From assembly GCA_040387735.1 (NCBI GenBank), contig JAZKDE010000054.1:1-64000 (forward strand): a DNA stretch of 64,000 nucleotides, given 5' to 3'. The position numbers and the translations under genes were made by a program. Positions 26,402-34,670 of this stretch are shown here, piece after piece. This DNA comes from Arcicella sp040387735 (lineage in GTDB: Bacteria > Bacteroidota > Bacteroidia > Cytophagales > Spirosomataceae). The notes beneath the pieces were generated by a model, which was given only the letters and a program-made list of their open reading frames with translations, ran no database searches and was not told the DNA's origin. Numbering within the stretch: the first letter of the stretch is position 1; every line of letters starts with the position of its first letter.

Positions 26402-27532
26402 CTAAAATTTCAACAAATGATTCGATAATTGATAGAACATTGAACTTCCAATTTCTATCAATTCATCGGGAAAATCAAAATCGGAATTGTGCAAAGGTGG
26501 TTGATTAATTCCCGAACCGATTCCAAACATTGCTCCTTTGTATTTTTTGGTAAATAATCCAAAATCTTCCCCAAATTCAAACGGCTTTTCGAGGTCAATA
26601 ATATCTATATTAAGCGATTCTGCTGCCTTTTTAATGTGCTGATAAGCTTCTGGGTGATTGGTATTGGCATTAAAAGTTTCTACCCAATTTGATACTAAAC
26701 TAAGGTTGTGTTTATGGGCAATTTGGGCAACATTCTGCTCTATTTGTCTTTTCATATTATCAAATTTGTCATTTTCCCAAGTACGGAAAGTATAGCCAAC
26801 AGTCGCTTTGCCCGCCGAAGTACCATACGCTTTTTCTCCCATATCAATGTGAATGGGCGTGCAGAGGAAATAGTTTTCACTTGATTTATCAGCATCAATC
26901 AAATGCTCAAAATAAGTAATTATTTCCGCAATTGCTAAAGCAGGATTTATGCCTTTTTGTGGTTCTGAGGCATGACTGGTTTTACCAATTAATTCAAAAA
27001 TACCACTTTCAACACAGGGCGTAAATAGATGTTCTTTGGCGAGAATCGCTCCCATTGGAAAACTGGGCATATTGTGCAAAGCAAAAGCATAATCAATCGA
27101 AAATTGGTCAAAAACTCCTGATTCAATCGCTCCTCTTGCACCTGCCCCCGTTTCCTCCGCTGATTGAAAAAATAGGAGAATTTTCCCTTTTAAAATCGAA
27201 TTTTTCATCAACTTTTGAGCAAATCTAAGCATAATAGCCAGATGCCCATCGTGTCCGCATTTGTGCGAAATACCTTCATAAATCGAACGATAAGGCAAAT
27301 CATTCGTCTCCTGAATTAGCAAAGCATCTAATTCACAACGAAAAAGAATTGTCGAACCTTCCTCTTTCCCATTAATTTCTGCGATGAGCGAATACATTGA
27401 AAACCCTTGATGAATCGTTGAGATACCAAGTTCTTTTAAGGCATTAATGACATATTCACTCGTGTTTTTTTCGAGTCCCGAAAGTTCTGGATTTGCATGA
27501 ATATGCCTTCTAAAATCAATCATATTTTTCAT
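26402..27532 (-). CDS. M20-family metallo-amidohydrolase/peptidase
   Basis: A 376-residue cytoplasmic enzyme. Metal-site motifs visible are FRRHIHANPELSG near the start, HKCGHDGHLAIMLRFA near 95 (Cys and His ligands), SAEETGAGARGAIESG near 125 (catalytic Glu-Glu) and LHNMPSFPMG near 152. The final His lies in the GIGSGINQPPLHNSDFDFPD region. This is the M20D layout (N-acyl-amino-acid or hippurate hydrolases); the substrate cannot be assigned. The gene lies 20 bp downstream of the GNAT gene in the same direction, so the two are probably co-transcribed. Confidence 0.93.
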   Translation of the reverse strand: MKNMIDFRRHIHANPELSGLEKNTSEYVINALKELGISTIHQGFSMYSLIAEINGKEEGSTILFRCELDALLIQETNDLPYRSIYEGISHKCGHDGHLAIMLRFAQKLMKNSILKGKILLFFQSAEETGAGARGAIESGVFDQFSIDYAFALHNMPSFPMGAILAKEHLFTPCVESGIFELIGKTSHASEPQKGINPALAIAEIITYFEHLIDADKSSENYFLCTPIHIDMGEKAYGTSAGKATVGYTFRTWENDKFDNMKRQIEQNVAQIAHKHNLSLVSNWVETFNANTNHPEAYQHIKKAAESLNIDIIDLEKPFEFGEDFGLFTKKYKGAMFGIGSGINQPPLHNSDFDFPDELIEIGSSMFYQLSNHLLKF

Positions 27533-27552
27533 ATATTCCTAATCTAATTCTA

Positions 27553-28005
27553 CTACTGTCGCACCATCAAAATATGTTCAATGCCATCTTCCAAATAAAT
27601 CTCCTCAACTTGCTGAAAACCAAAAGATTCGTAGTATTTTTTGAGGTATAATTGAGCACCAATTCTGATAGGAACACCTCCGTAAAGTTCCTCCAAAAGC
27701 TCAATAGATTTCTTCATCAATTGTTTGCCAATACCACCTCCACGGGCTAATGGGGAGGTAACAACTCGCCCGATTGATGCTTCCTCATACGATACGCCCG
27801 CTGGCACGATACGAGTATAGGCCATTACTTTTTGAGAATCCGTATCAAAACCCATCAAATGATAGCATTTAAAGTCTTTATCATCCAAATCTTGAAAAGG
27901 GCAATTTTGTTCAACAATAAAAACCTCATTTCGAAGTTGCAGAATTTGATACAATTCTGAGGTTGACAGATTTCTGAAATGTTTGTGATACCAAGTAATG
28001 TTCAT
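27553..28005 (-). CDS. GNAT N-acetyltransferase, ElaA type
   Basis: A 150-residue single-domain acetyltransferase. The N-terminal LYQILQLRNEVFIVEQNCPF and the conserved DLDDKDFKCYHLMG mark the ElaA subfamily. The acetyl-CoA loop is IGRVVTSPLARGGGIGKQLM near 78-97, and QLYLKKYYESFGFQQV near 122 is the C-terminal GNAT strand-helix. The acceptor substrate is unknown. It starts the short operon with the M20 peptidase gene, which may hint at acetylation and deacylation of one small molecule, but that is speculation. Confidence 0.93.
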   Translation of the reverse strand: MNITWYHKHFRNLSTSELYQILQLRNEVFIVEQNCPFQDLDDKDFKCYHLMGFDTDSQKVMAYTRIVPAGVSYEEASIGRVVTSPLARGGGIGKQLMKKSIELLEELYGGVPIRIGAQLYLKKYYESFGFQQVEEIYLEDGIEHILMVRQ

Positions 28006-28108
28006 AATTGTTGATGATTAAACCCCTCTTTTTTCGGCATTTTACTTTAATGAGAGGTTGCTTGAGGTATTTTTCCTAATAAACTTCTAAAAGCTAAATC
28101 CTTATTTT

Positions 28109-28116
28109 TATCTTTG
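28109..28116 (+). promoter_or_regulatory. Bacteroidota-type -7 element
   Basis: TATCTTTG fits the TAnnTTTG consensus, 28 nt before the start of the gene at 28144. No clear -33 TTG is seen at the ideal distance. Confidence 0.5.
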
Positions 28117-28143
28117 TGAAAACCAGACCGTAAATCCAATATT

Positions 28144-29751
28144 ATGCTCAAAAGACTTTTATTTGCTTTGATTTTATTGAGTAATTTTCAGATAGCCCAA
28201 GCCCAAAAAAATGCTTCTGAATATGAAACTGCTTACAAAAAAGCACTTCAAACATATAAAAATGCTGATTTTGAAAATGCTCAAATCGAATTTGGGGCAT
28301 TATGCAATAATCGCATCGAATCCCCACTTGTTCCCTACTCATTTTACTTCAATGCACTTTCTTCCACAAAATTGCAGAAATATTTTGAGGCAAAAACTAC
28401 TTTGAAAAATTTATTAGCACTTTATCCAAATTGGAGTAAAAAAGATGAAATAAATTACATTTTTGCCAATATTGCTTTTGAGGAAAAAAACTATGTTGAT
28501 GCCTTTAACTACGCTAAAATCATTGCGGATGATAGTTTTCAAGACGATTTAGCGGAAATGAAAGCATATTACATTGGTAAAATTAAATCACCAAAAGTGC
28601 TACAAGAATTGTCGAACAGATTTCCTGACGAAAGTGTTGTAATTGAAAATAAAAATAAAATCAGTAGCGGTAATACCAGTACTTCGGCAAGTGCTATTAA
28701 AAAATCGGCAAAGGGTTATTTTAACTTTGGAATACTGTTACCCCTTGATATTGAAACACTTGACCCCGAAAAAACTCGTAAAAACCAGTATGCTATCGAC
28801 ATTTATCAGGGAATGAAAATGGCGAGAACCATGCTTATAAAAGAGGGAATTACCATTAATCTTTTCACGTACGACATGGCCAATAATGCAGACGAAATGT
28901 TGGAATTGATCAACAATGAATCTTTCCAAAAAATGGATTTATTGGTTGGGCCATTGTATTCTGAAACCAATAAAGTGGCGGCGGCTTTTTGTGAAACGAA
29001 TGAAATTCCAATCATTAACCCAATGTCGAATAATAAAAAAATATTGGACGACTATTATCTCTCATTTTTGGCTCAACCTTCGGCAGTAATGCAAGCAAAT
29101 AAAGCCGTAGATTTTGTCAGAAAACAAGCATTTTTAGGTCGAAATACAGCCATTTATTATACCGACTCACCCAATGATTCGATTATGGCAGAAACCTACC
29201 GTCAGCAAATGCAAAAGGTTGGTTATGAAATAGTTAAATTCGAAAAAATACTTCCTTTTGCCGATGATATTGGCTACAAATTACCCGATAAAAAAGTGAG
29301 TCATATTTTTATGGCAACTTCCGATAAAAAAGCAGGATTATCCATGATTAATGCCTTGAATAAAAAAGATGTTATGTATCCATTAATTACGACAGCAGAA
29401 GCTTTTAACTCGTCAAATTTAAGTAATGGTACTTTGGCTGGACGAGAAGTTTATTGCCTCGACCCTGAATTTGTGGACACCGACAAACCAGAAGTGGATG
29501 GATTTCGTAAGGATTATTTAATGAAATACGGTGTAATTCCTTCGTATTATGCTTTTCATGGCTACGATATTGGTCTTTTTTGGGGAAGACTATTGGGAAG
29601 AAACGGAACAAATATCCGCAAAGGATTGGATAATAGAGATGCTTACAAAGACACCTATAATCTTGCGGGATTTAATTATATCAAATCACAAGACAATCAA
29701 GTATTACCAATAACAACATTTCAGAATTATAAATTTGTATTAGCGAGATAA
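28144..29751 (+). CDS. Exported TPR plus periplasmic-binding-fold (type 1) fusion protein
   Basis: A 535-residue protein with a signal peptide (LLFALILLSNFQIAQAQ). Residues 25-165 are helical TPR-like repeats (EYETAYKKALQTYKNADFEN, YFEAKTTLKNLLALYPNW, FEEKNYVDAFNYAKII). Residues 190-535 form a type 1 periplasmic-binding domain with MDLLVGPLYSETNKVAAAFC, IPIINPMSN and YYAFHGYDIGLFWG. No transporter genes are nearby, so a role in ABC uptake is unlikely. The order TPR then LIVBP-like domain recalls LpoA, the outer-membrane activator of penicillin-binding protein PBP1A, but no lipobox is present. Its function is therefore open. It lies just upstream of hemL, separated by a strong hairpin. Confidence 0.82.
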   Translation: MLKRLLFALILLSNFQIAQAQKNASEYETAYKKALQTYKNADFENAQIEFGALCNNRIESPLVPYSFYFNALSSTKLQKYFEAKTTLKNLLALYPNWSKKDEINYIFANIAFEEKNYVDAFNYAKIIADDSFQDDLAEMKAYYIGKIKSPKVLQELSNRFPDESVVIENKNKISSGNTSTSASAIKKSAKGYFNFGILLPLDIETLDPEKTRKNQYAIDIYQGMKMARTMLIKEGITINLFTYDMANNADEMLELINNESFQKMDLLVGPLYSETNKVAAAFCETNEIPIINPMSNNKKILDDYYLSFLAQPSAVMQANKAVDFVRKQAFLGRNTAIYYTDSPNDSIMAETYRQQMQKVGYEIVKFEKILPFADDIGYKLPDKKVSHIFMATSDKKAGLSMINALNKKDVMYPLITTAEAFNSSNLSNGTLAGREVYCLDPEFVDTDKPEVDGFRKDYLMKYGVIPSYYAFHGYDIGLFWGRLLGRNGTNIRKGLDNRDAYKDTYNLAGFNYIKSQDNQVLPITTFQNYKFVLAR

Positions 29752-29755
29752 AAAT

Positions 29756-29827
29756 ACGGTACACGGTTAAGGGTAAACAGTAAATCTACTATAGGCTTTT
29801 CACCGTTTGCCCTTAACCGTGTACCGT
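29756..29827. terminator. Long hairpin between the TPR-fusion gene and hemL
   Basis: Arms of 26 nt (29756-29781, 29802-29827; core CACGGTTAAGGG) with two mismatches and a 20-nt loop. It starts 5 bp after the upstream stop codon and ends 11 bp before hemL. Confidence 0.7.
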
Positions 29828-29837
29828 TCACCGAAAA

Positions 29838-31121
29838 ATGACAAACTCAGAGCAACTCTTTCAAAAAGCAAAAAACTTTATTCCAGGGGGCGTAAACTCG
29901 CCCGTTCGTGCATTCCGTGCGGTTGGTGGAAATCCTATTTTTATTAAATCTGCCAAAGGGGCTTATCTACACGATGAAGATGGTAATTCATACATCGAAT
30001 TAATTAATTCTTGGGGACCTATGATTTTGGGACACGCCCATGAATTGGTAGAAAAAGCCGTTTCGGATGCTATTCAAGACGGTTTTTCTTTTGGCGCTCC
30101 CACTCGTAGAGAAGTGGAAATGGCGGAATTAATCTGTTCAATTGTGCCATCCGTAGAAAAAGTTCGCATGGTAAATTCGGGAACGGAAGCCACCATGTCA
30201 GCTTTGCGAGTGGCTCGTGGCTACACAGGAAGGGACAAAATGATAAAATTTGAAGGTAATTATCATGGACACGGCGACTCATTTTTGATTGCCGCAGGTT
30301 CGGGAGCCATGACCTTCGGTGAACCCGATAGTCCAGGTGTTACAAAAGGCGTTGCCAATGATACTTTGACCGCACCCTACAATAATTTAGCGGCCGTTCA
30401 GACTTTAGTTGATGCCAATAAAGGGCAAATCGCCTGTATCATTCTCGAACCCGTCGTTGGAAATATGGGCTTAGTAAAACCCGTAGAAGGATTTTTGGAA
30501 GGACTCCGTAAAATTTGCGATAAAGAAGGAATAGTTTTAATTTTTGACGAAGTAATGACGGGTTTTCGATTAGCAAAAGGCGGTTTTCAAGAACGTTGTG
30601 GCGTAATTCCAGATATGACCACAATGGGAAAAATCATCGGTGGCGGTATGCCAGTAGGTGCTTACGGAGGAAAAAAAGAAATTATGGACATCGTTTCTCC
30701 CGCAGGACCCGTTTATCAAGCAGGTACACTTTCGGGCAATCCAATTGCGATGGCGGCAGGTTTGGCCATGTTAAATCATTTGAATACTACGCCATCAGTT
30801 TATACCCGTTTGGAGGAACTTGGCACAAATTTAACGAATGGAATGAAAGCCAACATGGAAAAATTAGGCTTGAATTATACGCTCAATCACGTGGGTTCAA
30901 TGTTTACGTTATTTTTTACGGATAAACCAGTGAACAATTTTGAAGACGCAAAAACCTCTGATACCGCATTATTTGGTAGATATTTCCAAGCAATGTTAAA
31001 ACGTGGAATTTACCTCGCTCCTTCTCAATACGAAGCTATGTTTCTTTCAACGGCTTTGACCGATGAGCATATTCAGATGGTTTTGGAAGCGAATTTGGAG
31101 AGTTTGAAAGAGGTGGTGTAA
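29838..31121 (+). CDS. hemL: Glutamate-1-semialdehyde 2,1-aminomutase
   Basis: A 427-residue cytoplasmic PLP enzyme of tetrapyrrole synthesis that converts glutamate-1-semialdehyde to 5-aminolevulinate. Signature segments are FIPGGVNSPVRAFRAVGG at the start, MVNSGTEATMSALRVARGYT near 120, KFEGNYHGHGDSFLIAAGSG near 146, IFDEVMTGFRLAKGG near 240 and the PLP-lysine site TMGKIIGGGMPVGAYGG near 265. The length equals the family norm. Transcription is likely separate because hairpins bracket the gene on the upstream side. Confidence 0.98.
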   Translation: MTNSEQLFQKAKNFIPGGVNSPVRAFRAVGGNPIFIKSAKGAYLHDEDGNSYIELINSWGPMILGHAHELVEKAVSDAIQDGFSFGAPTRREVEMAELICSIVPSVEKVRMVNSGTEATMSALRVARGYTGRDKMIKFEGNYHGHGDSFLIAAGSGAMTFGEPDSPGVTKGVANDTLTAPYNNLAAVQTLVDANKGQIACIILEPVVGNMGLVKPVEGFLEGLRKICDKEGIVLIFDEVMTGFRLAKGGFQERCGVIPDMTTMGKIIGGGMPVGAYGGKKEIMDIVSPAGPVYQAGTLSGNPIAMAAGLAMLNHLNTTPSVYTRLEELGTNLTNGMKANMEKLGLNYTLNHVGSMFTLFFTDKPVNNFEDAKTSDTALFGRYFQAMLKRGIYLAPSQYEAMFLSTALTDEHIQMVLEANLESLKEVV

Positions 31122-31176
31122 ATAAGACAACTGGATATTTTTTGATATATTTACATAAAAATTTTAAGGTAAGATT

Positions 31177-32601
31177 ATGAACAAATTTGGGCAAAATACA
31201 GACCAACCAGCCGTTTACTTTAATAAGCTATACATGAAAAATGTACGCTGTTTTAAAGGAAATCACGAAATTGATTTGGGAAATGATAAAGGTGAACCAT
31301 CACAATGGACTGTTATTTTGGGCAATAATAATGTTGGGAAGACTACGATTTTGAGGATTATTGCTTCATTGGAATTAAAAGTTAAAAATGTTACTATTAC
31401 CAAAGATAATGGACTTATGAATTGGGTTGAATACAAAGGTTCAGAATTATTACCAATTACAAAATATTTATCTTTCAATACAGGTTTTTTTATAATTGCA
31501 AATGAATTAATTATTACGGATAAAGAGAAAAGAAATGGAATAAAAATTAACGATATAGATATAAGTGATAATTTTAATCAAGAAATTTACAAAAATTACA
31601 TAACATCTGCTGACATAGATTGGATAAAAAATATTAACATATCTTCTTTACTCGCAAAAGTAGAAAATAGTGAAAAAGGAGATATAACAACTAATAATGT
31701 ACCAAATTACCCTGAATCACTAATTTACATATCAGGTATTAAACTTTTTGGTTATGGAACCTCCCGAATGATGTTAGAAACTCAACACGATTCTGGGAAT
31801 AATACGCAAGGGCTTTTTGATAATAGAACCCTCCTTTTAAATGTTGAGGAATGGTTAAACGAATTAAATTTTGCAGCAAATAATTTTAATCAATTTGCTG
31901 AATTTAGGTACGAACAAGTAAAAAATATCCTTTGTAATGGATTACTACCAGACGTAACACAAATCCGAAGTACAACAATTCCTGACAAATCAAGTTTTGA
32001 AACATTCCCAGAATTCCTAACTTCACAGGGTTGGGTAAGATTAGAAGGTTTGGGCTATGGTTATCAAGCTACATTGGCTTGGGTGGCAGATTTAGCAAGG
32101 CGAATGTTTGACGAATATCCAAATTTAGAGAATCCTTTGCGTGGTCCAGCCGTGGTTTTAGTGGATGAAATTGATTTACATCTTCATCCAGAATGGCAAC
32201 GTAAAATCATAAAATATTTGAGTGATTTATTTCCCAATACACAATTTATCGTTACTGCCCATAGTCCATTAATTATTCAATCTGCTGAGAATGTTAATCT
32301 TATCATGCTTGAAAAAGATGACAATCCTGACGGAAAAGGTATTAATATTCGTCAAAGATTTGGCTCATTTCAAGGATGGACTGTTGATGAAATTTTGACG
32401 AAATTAATGAATTTAGGCGATAGAACACGCTCAGATTTATATTTGCAATTGATGCAAGATTTTGAAGATGCTGTATTGAATGACGATTACGAAAAAGCAC
32501 AAAATACTTATAATCAATTAGATACAATACTTTCACCAAGTAGTTATCAGCGTAAAGTATTACAAATTCAAATGTCTTCACTTATACCTGTAGGAGTATG
32601 A
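31177..32601 (+). CDS. AAA/ABC-type ATPase of a Septu-like defence pair
   Basis: A 474-residue cytoplasmic ATPase of the RecF/SMC-like (AAA_21/AAA_15) class. The Walker A motif is GNNNVGKT (49-56), the Walker B motif VVLVDEIDLHLHPEW (near 326-340), and the switch His lies in IVTAHSPLI. There is a long insert between the ATPase halves, and VRLEGLGYGYQATLAWVADL stands at the signature-helix position. Its last 4 nt overlap an HNH nuclease gene. This ATPase-HNH layout is that of PtuA-PtuB in Septu phage defence and of some retron effectors; no reverse transcriptase is adjacent. AT-rich codons and isolated position fit horizontal acquisition. Family assignment is by layout and motifs. Confidence 0.82.
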   Translation: MNKFGQNTDQPAVYFNKLYMKNVRCFKGNHEIDLGNDKGEPSQWTVILGNNNVGKTTILRIIASLELKVKNVTITKDNGLMNWVEYKGSELLPITKYLSFNTGFFIIANELIITDKEKRNGIKINDIDISDNFNQEIYKNYITSADIDWIKNINISSLLAKVENSEKGDITTNNVPNYPESLIYISGIKLFGYGTSRMMLETQHDSGNNTQGLFDNRTLLLNVEEWLNELNFAANNFNQFAEFRYEQVKNILCNGLLPDVTQIRSTTIPDKSSFETFPEFLTSQGWVRLEGLGYGYQATLAWVADLARRMFDEYPNLENPLRGPAVVLVDEIDLHLHPEWQRKIIKYLSDLFPNTQFIVTAHSPLIIQSAENVNLIMLEKDDNPDGKGINIRQRFGSFQGWTVDEILTKLMNLGDRTRSDLYLQLMQDFEDAVLNDDYEKAQNTYNQLDTILSPSSYQRKVLQIQMSSLIPVGV

Positions 32602-33080
32602 TTCAATTAAAAGCTGTTCCACCTCCACCCGAACTAACCTCGGAAGTTGTTAATAAGTTAACTGAAAGATTTATGCAAGATGGCAGTAGTGTTTGGAAGG
32701 AAGATTACATAAAAAAGGCTTTACTCGAAATGAGTAATTACAAATGTGCTTATTCTGAAATAAGATTGCAAGAAGAGGGGAAATATATGGAAGTTGAGCA
32801 TTTTTTGCCTAAAAGTATACATAAAGATAAAGTTGTCGAATGGGATAATTTATTGCCCGCAAGTAAGTTTTGTAATGGAAAAAAGGGAGATAGAACTAAT
32901 CCAATAATTCATCCAGTTAGAGATAATCCGAAGGAGCATTTGTATATGGTTGACTACGTTTTATACGGAAAAACCAAAAAAGGACGTGATTCTGTAATCG
33001 TTTTAGGACTCAATGACCCAGAACATTTGATTCAACCACGCTTCAAAATTCGTGAAGCAATAAAAAATGAACTGTGTTAA
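32598..33080 (+). pseudogene. HNH nuclease (PtuB-like), 5' part, split by IS110
   Basis: The first 158 codons encode an HNH endonuclease: YKCAYSEI (Cys near 50), VEHFLPKS (the HNH His near 68), WDNLLPASKFCNGKKG (Asn near 84, then Cys and Asn near 92) and then IIHPVRDNPKEHL. The original frame reaches GAA at 33069-33071, after which two element-derived codons and TAA follow. The remaining 87 codons continue at 34293 beyond the inserted element. The start overlaps the ATPase gene by 4 nt. The catalytic HNH part is intact, so a truncated protein could still be made. Confidence 0.83.
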
Positions 33081-33102
33081 AGTCCAAACAAAAAACGAAA
33101 TA

Positions 33103-34059
33103 TTATTTTGCGAAGGCGAAATTAGGGTCAAAAACCTGTCCTGATTTAGCAATAGCAAAAGCCTGTTTTAGCAATTTGTTAGCTACGGCAATGAGTGCAA
33201 CTTTTGATGCTTTACCCTTTGCTTTAAGTCGCTGATAAAGTTCTTTGGCTGGTTGGTTGAATCGAATAGCCGACCAAGTGGCAATGTAAAGAGATTTTCT
33301 AAGGCGAGCAGTACCCATTTTACAAATGTGGGTTTTCTTGAAAACAGCCTTACCCGACTGGAAAATTTTGGGAGCTAAACCCACATAAGCAATAAGTTGT
33401 TTAACAGAATCAAAGTTTTCAAAGCCTTGAGTCATAGAAATGAGTATCATTGCTGTGGCTGGTCCAATGCCAGGAATAGACTGCAAACGGTCAAATAAAT
33501 CCCCATGATGTTTCTCAATAAGTTCTCTAAGTTGAGTTTCAAGTTGAGTAATTTGGTCTTTGAGATGACTAATTGATAAATCCAAACTTTGAGTAACCAG
33601 AGTAGTTTTTACTGTTTGTAAAGCCTGTTGTTTGGCAAAATTATTGAGTGCCAAATGCTGTTTTTGATACTGGTCCAATAGAGCATAAAGTTGTCTAATC
33701 TGCTGAATATGAGATTCTTGTGGTTTCCAAAGAGTGGGTTTATGGGTTTCTCCATAGAGGCACAACAAGCGGGCATCAGCTTTGTCGGTCTTGGCTCTTG
33801 AGAGTTGCATTGCCGAAAAATGTTTGGCTGTCAATGGGTTAATTACTGATAGAGCAAGTTGATGGTCATATAAAAAAGTTGCCAAGCCTAATGAATAAAC
33901 ACCTGTATATTCCAACACACAATGAGCATTAGTTGGAAGAATTGTTAAGAGTTTTTGCCACCCTGCTTCATGATTCGGTAAACTCGAAACAGAAGTATTG
34001 GCAAAGAAAATTTCAAAACTATCTTTGGCAATATCTATGCCTACATAGCTCGTTTCCAT
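33103..34059 (-). CDS. IS110-family transposase (DEDD plus Transposase_20)
   Basis: A 318-residue recombinase. The N-terminal RuvC-like DEDD domain has VGIDIAKDSFEIFF (first Asp), VLEYTGVYSLGLATFLY (Glu) and LSRAKTDKADARLLCLYGE (Asp-Asp near 91-95). A coiled-coil spacer (about 118-185) precedes the C-terminal Transposase_20 domain, with LQSIPGIGPATAMILISM near 193 and the YVGLAPKIFQSGKAVFKK block, where the catalytic Ser of the family is expected. The length is complete. It inserts using a bridge RNA in the IS621 model; the candidate RNA region lies directly upstream. Confidence 0.95.
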   Translation of the reverse strand: METSYVGIDIAKDSFEIFFANTSVSSLPNHEAGWQKLLTILPTNAHCVLEYTGVYSLGLATFLYDHQLALSVINPLTAKHFSAMQLSRAKTDKADARLLCLYGETHKPTLWKPQESHIQQIRQLYALLDQYQKQHLALNNFAKQQALQTVKTTLVTQSLDLSISHLKDQITQLETQLRELIEKHHGDLFDRLQSIPGIGPATAMILISMTQGFENFDSVKQLIAYVGLAPKIFQSGKAVFKKTHICKMGTARLRKSLYIATWSAIRFNQPAKELYQRLKAKGKASKVALIAVANKLLKQAFAIAKSGQVFDPNFAFAK

Positions 34060-34083
34060 CTAAGTAAAAATTATTTATAGTGA

Positions 34084-34242
34084 TGACGGTATTTGTTGTT
34101 GTACTTATCAATCTTAAAAACAGGCTCGTAGCCTAATGAACTGTCCAAGTTTTCAACAAAAAGGTAATGAGGACTTACATTTTTTACAATCTCTAAGGAC
34201 TTATGAAAACTTATAGCTTGACCCATTACCAACAACCCGTCA
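34084..34242 (-). ncRNA. Candidate IS110 bridge RNA
   Basis: The non-coding left end of the element, upstream of the transposase. Its borders can pair over about 160 nt: TGACGG with following TTGTTGTTG (34084-34101) against CAACAACCCGTCA (34230-34242). Internal short hairpins such as GGCTCGTAGCC are present. The position and size fit the bridge RNA described for IS621. Existence as RNA and the guide loops are inferred. Confidence 0.5.
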
Positions 34243-34292
34243 GTTGTTTCAATTTAACAAATTTTATTCTGTAAACTCAAAATTAAGATGAA

Positions 34293-34556
34293 TTAGGCAA
34301 GCAATACTTGCAAGTAATTCGTTTTTCTCAAAATCCAAACGAAAATCAAGAATTAGAAGTTGTCCATGCCCTTGAAAATCTTTTAAAAAATGGAAATCGA
34401 AAAGAAGCTTATAGTGCAACAATTGCCACAACGATTGTGAATGATCCACATTATCAAGAAATTAAACGCTTATTTCACGATAATAATGTTTGGAATGATA
34501 AATTAGAGACTTTAGAAGATGAATTAAAATACTGTGCTTTAGACACTAAACCATAA
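34293..34556 (+). pseudogene. HNH nuclease (PtuB-like), 3' part
   Basis: An open frame of 87 codons in phase with the 5' part. It includes ENLLKNGNRKEAYSATIATT and VNDPHYQEIKRLFHDNNVWN, a helical C-terminal tail of the kind found after the HNH domain in PtuB-like proteins. It has no plausible ATG of its own (first possible start is TTG at 34308). A strong hairpin 4 bp after the stop marks the end of the original operon. Confidence 0.75.
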
Positions 34557-34560
34557 CCCT

Positions 34561-34600
34561 AAATAGAAAAGGTGCTGAAAACTCGGCACCTTTTCTATTT
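34561..34600 (+). terminator. Terminator of the defence operon
   Basis: Perfect 15-nt arms AAATAGAAAAGGTGC / GCACCTTTTCTATTT (34561-34575, 34586-34600) directly after the nuclease stop codon. Confidence 0.78.
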
Positions 34601-34670
34601 GAACCCATACAGGATAAAAACACTGCAAATAAATTCTAAATTTACATTTTAAAACTTCCTCCAACATATC

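Larger units (their letters stand above)
33072..34292 (-). mobile_element. IS110-family insertion sequence, about 1.22 kb
   Basis: Contains one transposase gene (33103-34059, minus strand), only about 20-30 bp of non-coding DNA after it and about 230 bp before it, as in the IS110 (not IS1111) group. The flanks carry the same ATGAA (33067-33071 and 34288-34292). Taking out one copy plus the element joins the two halves of the HNH gene in frame. No terminal inverted repeats are seen, as expected. The exact ends within the 5-nt overlap are not resolved. Confidence 0.85.

Noticed and set aside
28144..29751. ABC-transporter amino-acid-binding protein
   Set aside because: No permease or ATPase genes adjoin and the N-terminal TPR part is not typical of such binding proteins.
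31177..33080. Retron with ATPase-HNH effector
   Set aside because: No reverse transcriptase gene or msr/msd-like repeat is present upstream or downstream, so only a Septu-like pair is supported.
33103..34059. IS1111-type element
   Set aside because: The long non-coding part lies upstream of the transposase rather than downstream, and no sub-terminal inverted repeats are seen.
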